Positions 6,499-12,108 of a DNA stretch of 12,108 nucleotides are shown one piece after another. The DNA is taken from assembly GCA_905235775.1 (NCBI GenBank), contig CAJOMY010000053.1, positions 1 through 12,108 on the forward strand, given 5' to 3'. The DNA is from an uncultured Bacteroidales bacterium. Lineage in GTDB: Bacteria; Bacteroidota; Bacteroidia; Bacteroidales; UBA932. The stretch's first letter is position 1. Each line of letters begins with the position of its first letter. A program made the position numbers and the translations under genes. The notes below the pieces were generated by a model. That model saw only the letters and a list, made by a program, of their open reading frames with translations, searched no databases and was not told where the DNA came from.

Positions 6499-9010
6499 GG
6501 CGCGCTTTCTTTTTTTCGTAGCGTTCTATGTATTTTTTCAATTTGGCTTCGTCGATGGCCGCCTGGCGGGCCTGGTGGGCGGCCTCGCGGGCTTCGCGCC
6601 GCGCCTGGCGGGCGGCTTTGCGCGCCTCCTTGCGCGCCTCCTTGTCGGCGTCGCGCGCATCCAGCTCCGCCCAGCGGGCGTCGCGACGGGCGGTGCGCAG
6701 CGCGCGCTTGAGCTCGCGGGGAGACATATAGGTCGTGTCGGCGGGGGATTCCGGGGCAAGCCCGGAAGAATCGGAATGACGGAGAGAGTCGAGTCCGGAC
6801 GCCGTGCCTGTCATTCCGGCCGTAGAGATGGAATCTGCCGCGGCGGGGGATTCCGGGGCAAGCCCGGCATAACGAAGGGTGTCGCGGAGGGAGAGGCTGT
6901 CGTCCTGGGCAACGCCGAGGGAGCCGTCGTTCCGCTGCCGCTCGCGGGAGCGTCGCTTCGCTCGCTCGAGACTCGCATAAACGTCTGTCATGTGGCCCGG
7001 GAAGTAGGTGTCTGTCTGCGGGAAGGCGGCGTGCGGCCGCGCCTCGTAGGTCTCGCGCTCGGAGTCGCGGACAATCATTGCCGTCACGTCGAACTTGTCT
7101 TGCGGCCGACGCTCCGGCTGCCATCTGAAGCCGCGCAGCTTGTGCTCGGAGGACGGGAGCTGCACGACCGGATAGGCGTCGCTCTTGGGGGCGTCGAAAT
7201 TGTAAACGTGATCCAGGTCGCCCTTCGCATCGAAGGTCACCATCATCATCTTGGACTCCGTCTTGTTGACGGTGGCGATGGTCTCGTTCTCTTCCAGATA
7301 GAACAGGGCCGTGATGCCGCCGAGGGCATCGAAACGGCGGAGCGACGTGGAGTCGCTGAAATAGGCGATCGCGTCGGTGCTCTTGATCTGGTCGAAGTAG
7401 CCGTCGGACTCCTCGATGTGGATGAAGGCGTTCGACAGGAGGTTCGCGCGCTCCATCTTCTCGTTCCGGAGCAGCACGAAAAGGCTGTCGGAATTGTATT
7501 GACGGTTCTCTTCGTTCCACACCACAGGGTCCCGGTAGAGACGCGCAATGGAATCGAGGTCGCTGTAGCGCAGGGAGTCGCAGCGCACCTGCATGTCCTT
7601 GCGGAAAATACGGATATCCTCCGTGGCCAGCAGGAAGCCGATCCGGGTGGTGTCGGGCGGGGGCGGGACGGCAAGGCTGTCCCGGACGGCGAGACTGTCA
7701 GGGACGGCGAGACTGTCGGAAGGGAGATTCTTCGCTTCGCCCAGAATGACAGAAGAATCCCGGACGGCAACAGTATCAACGCCATTCGCCGGCTCTCCTG
7801 CGCCATTCGACAGCTCTCTTGCGCCATTCGCCCTGTCGGCAGGCGACCGGCCGGCCGCGGCGCGGTTCAGCGCCGCCGCCTTCCCCTGCGCCAACGGATC
7901 GTTCTTGCGCGCTTCGTCGCGGCGCCGCGCAGCCTCTTCAGCGGCCCGGCGGCGGTATGCCGCGATCGGGTCTTCCAGCATCTCCTCGCGGCGCCGGCCT
8001 GCCAGTTCGACTTCCGTCGAATCGACTTCGCACCGCGGCTGCGTCCAGTAGATGAAGCGTCCGGCACCCAGATAGGTCGTGTCGGGGCTGGCGCCCTCTC
8101 CGCCCCAGAGTGCGACGGAAGCCCGCCGTTCGAGCGTCACGCGGGCGAGCGAATCGATGTAGTGCATGCGGTCGCCCATCGCGGCCACCCTGCGGCTCTG
8201 ATCCTGCACCTGGACGCTCCCCAGCATCAGCAGGTCATTGGGCCGGCGGTAATAGTAGAGGCTGTCGCTCCACGATTCCTCGGTCGCGCCGAGCCCGTGG
8301 ACATGCTGCCGGAAGAAGAAGGTCTCGGCCTCCCGTTCGTACCAGCCCTGGCCGGCGGAAAGCATGCGTCCGTCCTTCCAGAAATCGATCTCGTCGAGGA
8401 AGTCGGCCCGGTTCGCGTTGGAATCGTACAGCAGGGTCTCGGTCCGCACGAACACGGAATCCGTGAACATGTTGACGTTGCCGGTGAAGGAGTAGGTCCC
8501 CCGGTTGCTGGCATAGGTGCCTTCGTCGCTCTCGATGATCTGCCCGTCGGTGCTGATCATGGCCGCACCGCCCTGGAAGACGGCCAGGCTGTCCCGGGTG
8601 TTGTAGTCCAGGAATCGGGTGCGCAGCACGTTGTCCTGCTGGTTGCGCAACTCGACGACACCGCCGCGGAACTGGGCGAGACTCTCGTCGATGAGGTAAT
8701 CCAGCGTCTCGCTGGTCAGCACGGATTCGCCCTGCAGCAGCTGGACGTTGCCGAAGCAGTTGATGAGCTTTTCCTCCACGTACCAGAAGGCCGTGTCGCA
8801 GGACAGGTAGGTGCCGTTATGCAGGAAAGTGGGTTCGATGGCCTTGCGCGCCATCCGGCCGTCCTGCTCCATCTGCTCCAGGACACGCGCACTGATCAGG
8901 CGTACCAGCGAATCCGTCTGCCCGGAGCTTGACTGGGCAGACAGCGGCAAGGCGGAGAGCAGCAGGGCCGCGAAGAGGATCAGTCGGTTTTTCTTACTTT
9001 GTCGGCCCAT
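6392..9010 (-). CDS. OstA/LptA-like periplasmic protein with repeat-rich linkers
   Basis: An 872-aa exported protein: signal peptide 1-26 (ends LPLSAQ), then an OstA/LptA-like beta-jellyroll region. Typical strands recur, e.g. FLHNGTYLSCDTA (62-74), VLTSETLDYLIDE (97-109), ESDEGTYASNRGTYSFTGNV (160-179) and VFVRTETLLYD (186-196), and again in a second block at about 456-640 (LATEDIRIFRKDMQVRCDSL). LptA-type proteins bind lipid A in the periplasm during LPS export, so a role in LPS or outer-membrane biogenesis is likely; the exact function in Bacteroidota is not settled. Between the blocks (about 334-455) lies a low-complexity linker with tandem repeats, and about 700-760 carries repeat-derived GLAPESPA twice. 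The C-terminus (about 765-840) is an Arg/Ala/Lys-rich coiled-coil-like helix. The start overlaps surA by 31 nt. The last 36 residues are read through the OPT 5' end; see the heptamer at 6509-6515. Confidence 0.85.
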   Translation of the reverse strand: MGRQSKKNRLILFAALLLSALPLSAQSSSGQTDSLVRLISARVLEQMEQDGRMARKAIEPTFLHNGTYLSCDTAFWYVEEKLINCFGNVQLLQGESVLTSETLDYLIDESLAQFRGGVVELRNQQDNVLRTRFLDYNTRDSLAVFQGGAAMISTDGQIIESDEGTYASNRGTYSFTGNVNMFTDSVFVRTETLLYDSNANRADFLDEIDFWKDGRMLSAGQGWYEREAETFFFRQHVHGLGATEESWSDSLYYYRRPNDLLMLGSVQVQDQSRRVAAMGDRMHYIDSLARVTLERRASVALWGGEGASPDTTYLGAGRFIYWTQPRCEVDSTEVELAGRRREEMLEDPIAAYRRRAAEEAARRRDEARKNDPLAQGKAAALNRAAAGRSPADRANGARELSNGAGEPANGVDTVAVRDSSVILGEAKNLPSDSLAVPDSLAVRDSLAVPPPPDTTRIGFLLATEDIRIFRKDMQVRCDSLRYSDLDSIARLYRDPVVWNEENRQYNSDSLFVLLRNEKMERANLLSNAFIHIEESDGYFDQIKSTDAIAYFSDSTSLRRFDALGGITALFYLEENETIATVNKTESKMMMVTFDAKGDLDHVYNFDAPKSDAYPVVQLPSSEHKLRGFRWQPERRPQDKFDVTAMIVRDSERETYEARPHAAFPQTDTYFPGHMTDVYASLERAKRRSRERQRNDGSLGVAQDDSLSLRDTLRYAGLAPESPAAADSISTAGMTGTASGLDSLRHSDSSGLAPESPADTTYMSPRELKRALRTARRDARWAELDARDADKEARKEARKAARQARREAREAAHQARQAAIDEAKLKKYIERYEKKKARHEARKQKPVPAGERPPGIETGGELPPLAEPEREAP
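6495..6516 (-). other. A AAA AAG slippery heptamer and ATGA stop/start junction at the ostA-OPT border
   Basis: On the minus strand the OstA frame reads TAC GAA AAA AAG AAA, so A AAA AAG (6509-6515) is in the register required for -1 ribosomal slippage; the same heptamer is used by E. coli dnaX. The complementary strand shows a run of seven T (6510-6516). After a -1 shift the ribosome would add Glu-Ser-Ala-Pro and stop at the TGA of ATGA (6495-6498), whose ATG is the OPT start. Unshifted, the frame continues 107 nt into OPT. The same arrangement would arise if one base had been lost from the homopolymer by mutation or sequencing error. Confidence 0.5.
6739..6867 (-). repeat. Two copies of a 27-bp palindromic repeat inside the ostA-like gene
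   Basis: Positions 6739-6765 and 6841-6867 are identical over 27 bp (plus strand core CCGGGGCAAGCCCGG). The core is a stem-loop with CCGGG/CCCGG arms and a GCAAG loop; in the first copy the arms extend to 7 bp (TTCCGGG/CCCGGAA). The copies are 102 bp apart, exactly 34 codons, and both encode GLAPESPA in the same frame. Between them is an inverted pair CGGAATGAC (6772-6780) and GTCATTCCG (6810-6818). Sequences of this type (GTCATTC... followed by GGGCTTGCCCCGG...) resemble short dispersed intergenic repeats found in many bacterial genomes. Confidence 0.7.
7667..7720 (-). repeat. 18-bp tandem repeat, three units (DSLAV repeats)
   Basis: Three 18-bp units lie head to tail at 7667-7684, 7685-7702 and 7703-7720, each starting GACGGC on the plus strand and encoding DSLAVP or DSLAVR in the OstA-like protein. 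Units 2 and 3 are nearly identical. A fourth, diverged unit (7763-7780, encoding DTVAVR) lies beyond a 42-nt intervening element. The repeats sit in the flexible linker between the two OstA-like blocks and could vary in number between strains. Confidence 0.75.
7721..7762 (-). repeat. 42-nt repeat-like element read in frame (VILGEAKNLP)
   Basis: This segment separates the third and fourth units of the 18-bp tandem array and adds exactly 14 codons (RDSSVILGEAKNLP, residues 417-430). Its core on the minus strand begins GTCATTCTGGGCGAAGCGAA and ends with GAATCTCC (7723-7750). I recognise this as very similar to a short dispersed repeat commonly seen between genes in diverse bacteria. The ends form an inverted repeat: GGGAGATTCTT (7722-7732) with AAGAATCCC (7753-7761), one mismatch/bulge. 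It looks like an insertion of a dispersed palindromic element into a coding region that kept the frame. Confidence 0.65.
7780..7842 (-). repeat. 21-bp tandem repeat, three units
   Basis: Three 21-bp units each begin CGCCATTCG on the plus strand: 7780-7800, 7801-7821 and 7822-7842. The first two differ at only a few positions; the third diverges in its second half. They encode the stretch ADRANGARELSNGAGEPANG of the OstA-like linker (NGA/NGAxE motif every seven residues). It adjoins the 18-bp array, so the whole 7667-7842 interval is a repeat-built linker. Confidence 0.65.
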
Positions 9011-10353
9011 CCTTTCCGCGAGAACTCACAGTCCCCGAACAGGGGATCGATGATGATATAGCTGGTCTTGATCTTGTCGTCCAGGAATTGGAGGATGGCC
9101 GCATTCGTTTTCTCCTGCCGCACGATCCCGAGCAGATCGGTGTAATCCGACTCGAAGGTGGCCGTGTGGGCCGGAACGATCTTGTCCAGGCGGACGATCT
9201 TATAGACGAGGTTGCCGTCGCGGCCTTCGTTGTCCAGCGAGGCGATCGGCTCGGAGATGGCACCGACCTCCAGGTCCCGGATGGCGGCGTAGTCCTGCGG
9301 CTTCAGCTGGTCGATCTCGAAGTAGGCGGAGCCGGTGTTGGGGTCGGCCATCTGGCCGCCGTTGGTGCGGGTGGGCAGGTCCTCGGAATAGAAGCGCGCG
9401 GCCGTCTCGAAGGTGATCGCGCTGTCCAGGATCGCCGTGCGGATGCTGTCCAGCCGGTGGAACGCCTTCTCCTGATCGGCGAGCGTATAGCTCGGCTTGA
9501 TGAGGATGTGGCGCGCATTGAACATGTCGCCCTTCTTCTCCAGCACTTCGATGATATGGAAGCCGTCCGGGGTCTCGACGATCTGGGAGATGGTGCCGGG
9601 CTTGAGCGACATCGCGGCGTCCGAGAATGCGGGCCAGAAGATGGTCTTGGAGGCCATGCCCAGCTCGCCGCCCTTGCGGGCGCTGCCGGGATCCTCGGAG
9701 TACAGGCGGGCCAGGGTGGCGAAGCGCTCGCCGCCGATGATGCGTTCGCGGATGTTCAGCAGACGCTCCTTGACGGCGATGGCGGCCGCCTCACGGTCGG
9801 GATAGATGCAGATCTGGCTCATCTGGTACTTGATCGGCACGACGGGCAGCGAGGCCACGTCCGACGTGTCAAGGAAATGCTTGACGTCGTGGGGAGTCAG
9901 GTCCGGGATGTTCCGGGCGATCTCCTGCTGCTCCTGCTGGGCCAGGGTCTGCTCCTCGATCTGGGTGCGCCACTCCTGGCGGAGTTTGTACAGCGGCTTG
10001 CCCAGATATTCGGCAAGTTCGTCCTCGCCGCCGGCGCGGGTCAGCATCTCGGCCATGTACTGCTCCAGCTGGGCGTTTGCCTGGTCCTGGTTGATCACCA
10101 GGGAGTCCACGCGGGCCTGGGTGATGAGGAGTTTGGTCTGCATCATGTTCTCGAGGATCTGGCAACGGTCCGCCGGCAACCCCTGTGCACGCATCGCCTG
10201 CACCTGCGCCTCCACGTCGGACAGGGAGATCATCTCATTGCCCACGACGGCGACGGACTTGTCCACGACGCCGCGGTAACGCTGGGCGGAAGCGGCGACG
10301 CACAGGCCCGAGAGGGCCAGCGTCGCGGCGATTTTCAAGAGCTTATTCTTCAT
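8980..10353 (-). CDS. surA: SurA-like periplasmic peptidyl-prolyl isomerase, two parvulin domains
   Basis: A 457-aa periplasmic chaperone/isomerase for outer-membrane proteins. The ATG at 10353 is preferred because it gives a proper signal peptide (MKNKLLKIAATLALSGLCVAASAQ minus its last residues, cleavage near 24); the longer frame from 10395 would put a charged 14-residue tail in front. Residues about 27-150 are a SurA_N-like helical domain (VDKSVAVVGNEMISLSDVE). The first PpiC/parvulin domain is at about 172-275 (GSARKGGELGM at 223-233, then PGTISQIVETPDGFHIIEV). The second is at about 278-390 (NARHILIKP at 279-287, NGGQM at 331-335, YKIVRLDKI). This matches the domain order of SurA. It overlaps the upstream PPI gene by 11 nt and the downstream OstA-like gene by 31 nt, placing it in an envelope-assembly operon. 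Confidence 0.92.
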   Translation of the reverse strand: MKNKLLKIAATLALSGLCVAASAQRYRGVVDKSVAVVGNEMISLSDVEAQVQAMRAQGLPADRCQILENMMQTKLLITQARVDSLVINQDQANAQLEQYMAEMLTRAGGEDELAEYLGKPLYKLRQEWRTQIEEQTLAQQEQQEIARNIPDLTPHDVKHFLDTSDVASLPVVPIKYQMSQICIYPDREAAAIAVKERLLNIRERIIGGERFATLARLYSEDPGSARKGGELGMASKTIFWPAFSDAAMSLKPGTISQIVETPDGFHIIEVLEKKGDMFNARHILIKPSYTLADQEKAFHRLDSIRTAILDSAITFETAARFYSEDLPTRTNGGQMADPNTGSAYFEIDQLKPQDYAAIRDLEVGAISEPIASLDNEGRDGNLVYKIVRLDKIVPAHTATFESDYTDLLGIVRQEKTNAAILQFLDDKIKTSYIIIDPLFGDCEFSRKGWADKVRKTD

Positions 10354-11203
10354 TCTCGTAAATGACAAATTGTTTTCTTTCGAGCGCGTTTTCAAGCAAG
10401 TCCCGTTCCAAACTGTTCATCAGGTCATGTTTTCTTGCGCTCATCAGGATGTCGCGGATCCGCCCGGAGCAATAATCCAGCGGGGCGGGGCCGCTGCGGC
10501 GGATGTCGCAGACATAGGCCACCATCAGGTCGGCCCGGTCCTCGGGTTCGTAGCGTATCATGTCCCCTTTCAGGAAAGAAAGCATCTGCGTGTAGTCCAG
10601 GCCGAAGGACTTGGCCAGTTCGTTGGCGTCCATCCAGGTGTCCGAACTGTCGAAATAGCGCAGGGCCGTGGATTTGGCGAGCGTGTCCGCCCGCTGCAGC
10701 TCGTCGTATTCCTGCGAGGTCATCATGCTGAGGATAGCGTCCTTGTTGGGCGAATCTTTCATCACATCCACGAAGCGGACCTTGAGCACCGGACGCTTGA
10801 GTTCGAAGTCGGCTTCGTGCGCCTGATAGTACTGGCGGATCTGCTCGTCCGTGACCAGGGTGTCCAGCCGGTCGTTGATGTAACGCTGTTCGTAGCGGTA
10901 TTTCAGCAGGGAGCGGCGGAAATTCTCCAGGTCGGCGCTCACATCGAGCTCGCCCTTGGAGAGCTCCTTCTCGGCCATATCGAGGTACAGCAGGTCCATC
11001 GCCCAGGTGTTGATGTACTGCTCGGCCAGCCGCGCGCTGTCGGCGGCGGGAATCATGTTGGGGATGAACTGCTCCAGTTCAGACCGGTAGAGCTTGTTCT
11101 TGCCGACCTTCGCCACCACCTGGTCATCGTGCACCAGCGACGAGATCGCGTTGCAGGAACACAGGGCGGCGGCGAGCAGCAGGTATGTCAGGATTTTCCG
11201 CAT
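10343..11203 (-). CDS. SurA_N-type lipoprotein (peptidyl-prolyl isomerase family)
   Basis: A 286-aa predicted lipoprotein starting MRKILTYLLLAAALCSCNA; Cys17 (in LCSC) is the likely lipidated residue, Cys15 an alternative. Residues about 28-130 resemble the N-terminal chaperone domain of SurA/PpiD-type proteins: VVAKVGKNKLYRSELEQFIP, then long helices with YRYEQRYINDRLDTLVTDEQ and IRQYYQAHEADF, the usual entry to a parvulin domain. The following part (LKVRFVDVMKDSPNKDAIL and on) lacks the GGxLG-type motif of an active rotamase, so it may be a chaperone only. The ATG at 11203 is used; a TTG three codons upstream overlaps the promoter box TATCTTTG and is not believed. Such a protein beside surA and the OstA-like gene is a familiar Bacteroidales arrangement. 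Its ATGAAGAATAA end contains the surA start. Confidence 0.82.
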   Translation of the reverse strand: MRKILTYLLLAAALCSCNAISSLVHDDQVVAKVGKNKLYRSELEQFIPNMIPAADSARLAEQYINTWAMDLLYLDMAEKELSKGELDVSADLENFRRSLLKYRYEQRYINDRLDTLVTDEQIRQYYQAHEADFELKRPVLKVRFVDVMKDSPNKDAILSMMTSQEYDELQRADTLAKSTALRYFDSSDTWMDANELAKSFGLDYTQMLSFLKGDMIRYEPEDRADLMVAYVCDIRRSGPAPLDYCSGRIRDILMSARKHDLMNSLERDLLENALERKQFVIYENEE

Positions 11204-11209
11204 AACTCG

Positions 11210-11217
11210 CAAAGATA
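11210..11217 (-). promoter_or_regulatory. Promoter -7 element before the SurA_N lipoprotein gene
   Basis: The minus strand shows TATCTTTG, a perfect TAnnTTTG element, six bases before the ATG at 11203, inside the 29-nt gap after dacB. The upstream DNA is AT-rich but has no clear TTTG at the right distance. If used, the transcript would start at or next to the start codon, as predicted for pepT. It would give the chaperone/OstA/OPT genes a promoter independent of dacB. Confidence 0.5.
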
Positions 11218-11232
11218 CGAATTATTTTGATT

Positions 11233-12108
11233 CTAATTCTCCGCCGCGAGGGCCTCGATGATGCCGTCCATGGCGGGCACAAGCTGGTAGGACGGCGCCG
11301 GGCAGTTGTTGACGAGCAGTGAGAAGATGATGGTCTTCGACGGATCGCCGTCGGAGGCGAGGATATAACCGCTGAAACAGCGTACGCCGTTCATCGAGCC
11401 GGTCTTCATGTGAAGCCGGTCCTTGAACGGCTGCGGCGCATTCGGGAACCGGGTTTCCAGCGTGCCTTTGGCCCCGGGGACCGGGAGCGAACGGAAGAAC
11501 GGCTCCCAGACGGGCAGGGCCATCATTTTTCGCAGGAAGCGGACGAAGAAGTCCGGAGAGACGTAGTTCTTGCGCGAGAGGCCGCTGCCGTCGAACTGCT
11601 GGAAGAGCCCGTCGGTGCGCAGGCCCAGGGCCCGCATTCCGGCTTCCGCCGCATCCTGGCAGTCATCCTGTCCGGCACTGCGTCCGGAATGCAGGGAGAC
11701 CATCTTCAGGAGGGTCTCCGCGAAGAAATTGTCACTCTCCCTATTGGTGTCGCGCACGATGTCGGCCAGGGCCGGGGAGAAGGTGGCGCCCACGATCTGG
11801 ATTTCGTCCGTCCGGGCGGCCGGCGTGCGCGGGGCGCCGCTCTCCAGCGAGCTGCGGATCTCGCCCTGCGGGGTGATGTCGCCCCAGCCGCCGTCCACCG
11901 CCACGCCGGCGCGCTGCAGGTGGTTGTAGAAATACCAGGCGCAGGTATAGGCGCCGAAGGCGTTGGAGCATTCCAGGGTGTAGCCCCGCCGGTCGACCGG
12001 AAAGGAGCCGGCGATCTCGCCGACGGGCGCGAGCGTCGTGTTGACGTAATAGAGCGTGTTGGACGAGCGCGCGGCGCCGGTCACCGCGTGATTGGCGTAG
12101 CGCATCCA
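11233..12108 (-). CDS. dacB: D-alanyl-D-alanine carboxypeptidase/endopeptidase, PBP4 type (5' end outside window)
   Basis: The C-terminal 291 residues of a peptidase S13 (PBP4/DacB) protein, a periplasmic penicillin-binding protein that trims peptidoglycan stem peptides or cross-links. The frame is open to the right edge, so the start and the SxxK active-site motif are not visible; roughly 180 residues are probably missing compared with the usual ~480. Counting from the first Met in view (12105), the second motif is SDN at 124-126 (RESDNFFAETLLK, a strong S13 signature). DGSGLSR follows at 172-178 and KTG at 234-236 (HMKTGSMNGVRCFSGYI). The protein ends EALAAEN. It is co-directional with the SurA_N lipoprotein gene, 29 nt upstream of it, and fits the envelope theme. 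The Met at 12105 is internal, not a start: the codon before it (TGG) continues the frame. Confidence 0.93.
   Translation of the reverse strand, partial: WMRYANHAVTGAARSSNTLYYVNTTLAPVGEIAGSFPVDRRGYTLECSNAFGAYTCAWYFYNHLQRAGVAVDGGWGDITPQGEIRSSLESGAPRTPAARTDEIQIVGATFSPALADIVRDTNRESDNFFAETLLKMVSLHSGRSAGQDDCQDAAEAGMRALGLRTDGLFQQFDGSGLSRKNYVSPDFFVRFLRKMMALPVWEPFFRSLPVPGAKGTLETRFPNAPQPFKDRLHMKTGSMNGVRCFSGYILASDGDPSKTIIFSLLVNNCPAPSYQLVPAMDGIIEALAAEN

Noticed and set aside
4486..6711. A 741-residue open frame on the plus strand
   Set aside because: It is the mirror of the OPT gene. The translation is an Asp/His/Gly/Arg-rich string without domain character, as produced by antisense reading of GC-rich DNA.
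7667..7842. A CRISPR-like array in the ostA-like gene
   Set aside because: The units are contiguous tandem repeats with no unique spacers, are in frame with the protein, and no cas genes are present.
6482..8932. An 816-residue open frame on the plus strand, antisense to the OstA-like gene
   Set aside because: Low-complexity Val/Gly/Arg composition, no recognisable domain, and the minus strand carries a signal peptide and OstA-like motifs.
8929..10365. A 478-residue open frame on the plus strand opposite surA, and a similar one opposite the PPI lipoprotein (10370-11230)
   Set aside because: Both are complements of clear SurA-type proteins and have no homology-like motifs of their own.
10354..10395. 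An upstream start for surA adding 14 residues
   Set aside because: It would place a charged segment before a standard signal peptide and enlarge the overlap with the upstream gene.
11204..11212. A TTG start for the SurA_N lipoprotein gene
   Set aside because: The TTG is part of the TATCTTTG promoter element; the ATG at 11203 directly gives a compact lipoprotein signal.

Overview
The window most likely comes from a GC-rich member of the Bacteroidota, probably a gut- or rumen-type Bacteroidales. Three things point that way: promoter elements of the TTTG / TAnnTTTG type before several genes, no evident Shine-Dalgarno sequences, and a characteristic gene set (OstA-like protein beside two SurA-type chaperones, a Bacteroidota-style OPT transporter, PepT). 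The protein-coding part is clearly GC-rich, while the intergenic DNA is AT-rich. I could not run a database search, so genus-level placement is not attempted.

Layout. Positions 1-1704 (minus strand) hold the 5' ~1.7 kb of a 23S rRNA gene, whose 3' part lies beyond the left edge. Upstream of it is a ~210-nt AT-rich leader (1705-1914) with its own very good promoter (1921-1951). No 16S rRNA or tRNA comes next; instead the gene immediately upstream is pepT (1978-3198, minus). A short divergent promoter region (3199-3276) separates pepT from a secreted CE1-type esterase (3277-4452, plus). A strong hairpin (4467-4501) sits between the esterase and the convergent minus-strand block.

From right to left that block is dacB/PBP4 (11233 to beyond 12108, 5' end missing), a lipoprotein of the peptidyl-prolyl isomerase/SurA_N type (10343-11203), a SurA-like two-parvulin chaperone (8980-10353), a large OstA/LptA-like periplasmic protein (6392-9010) and an OPT-family oligopeptide transporter (4507-6498). 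From the PPI lipoprotein onward the genes overlap by 11, 31 and 107 nt, so translation is probably coupled. The first four act in the envelope: peptidoglycan trimming, outer-membrane protein folding and LPS-transport-like functions. OPT and PepT form a second theme, uptake of small peptides and intracellular hydrolysis of tripeptides.

Three points deserve a second look. (1) The 23S gene appears unlinked from 16S and driven by a private promoter. (2) The ostA-like gene overruns the OPT start by 107 nt, and an in-frame A AAA AAG slippery heptamer lies just before that start; a -1 shift, or one extra base in the seven-base homopolymer, would end the protein exactly at an ATGA junction. (3) The ostA-like coding region carries short dispersed-repeat-like elements and tandem repeats read in frame, including a 42-nt element that splits an 18-nt tandem array without breaking the frame.
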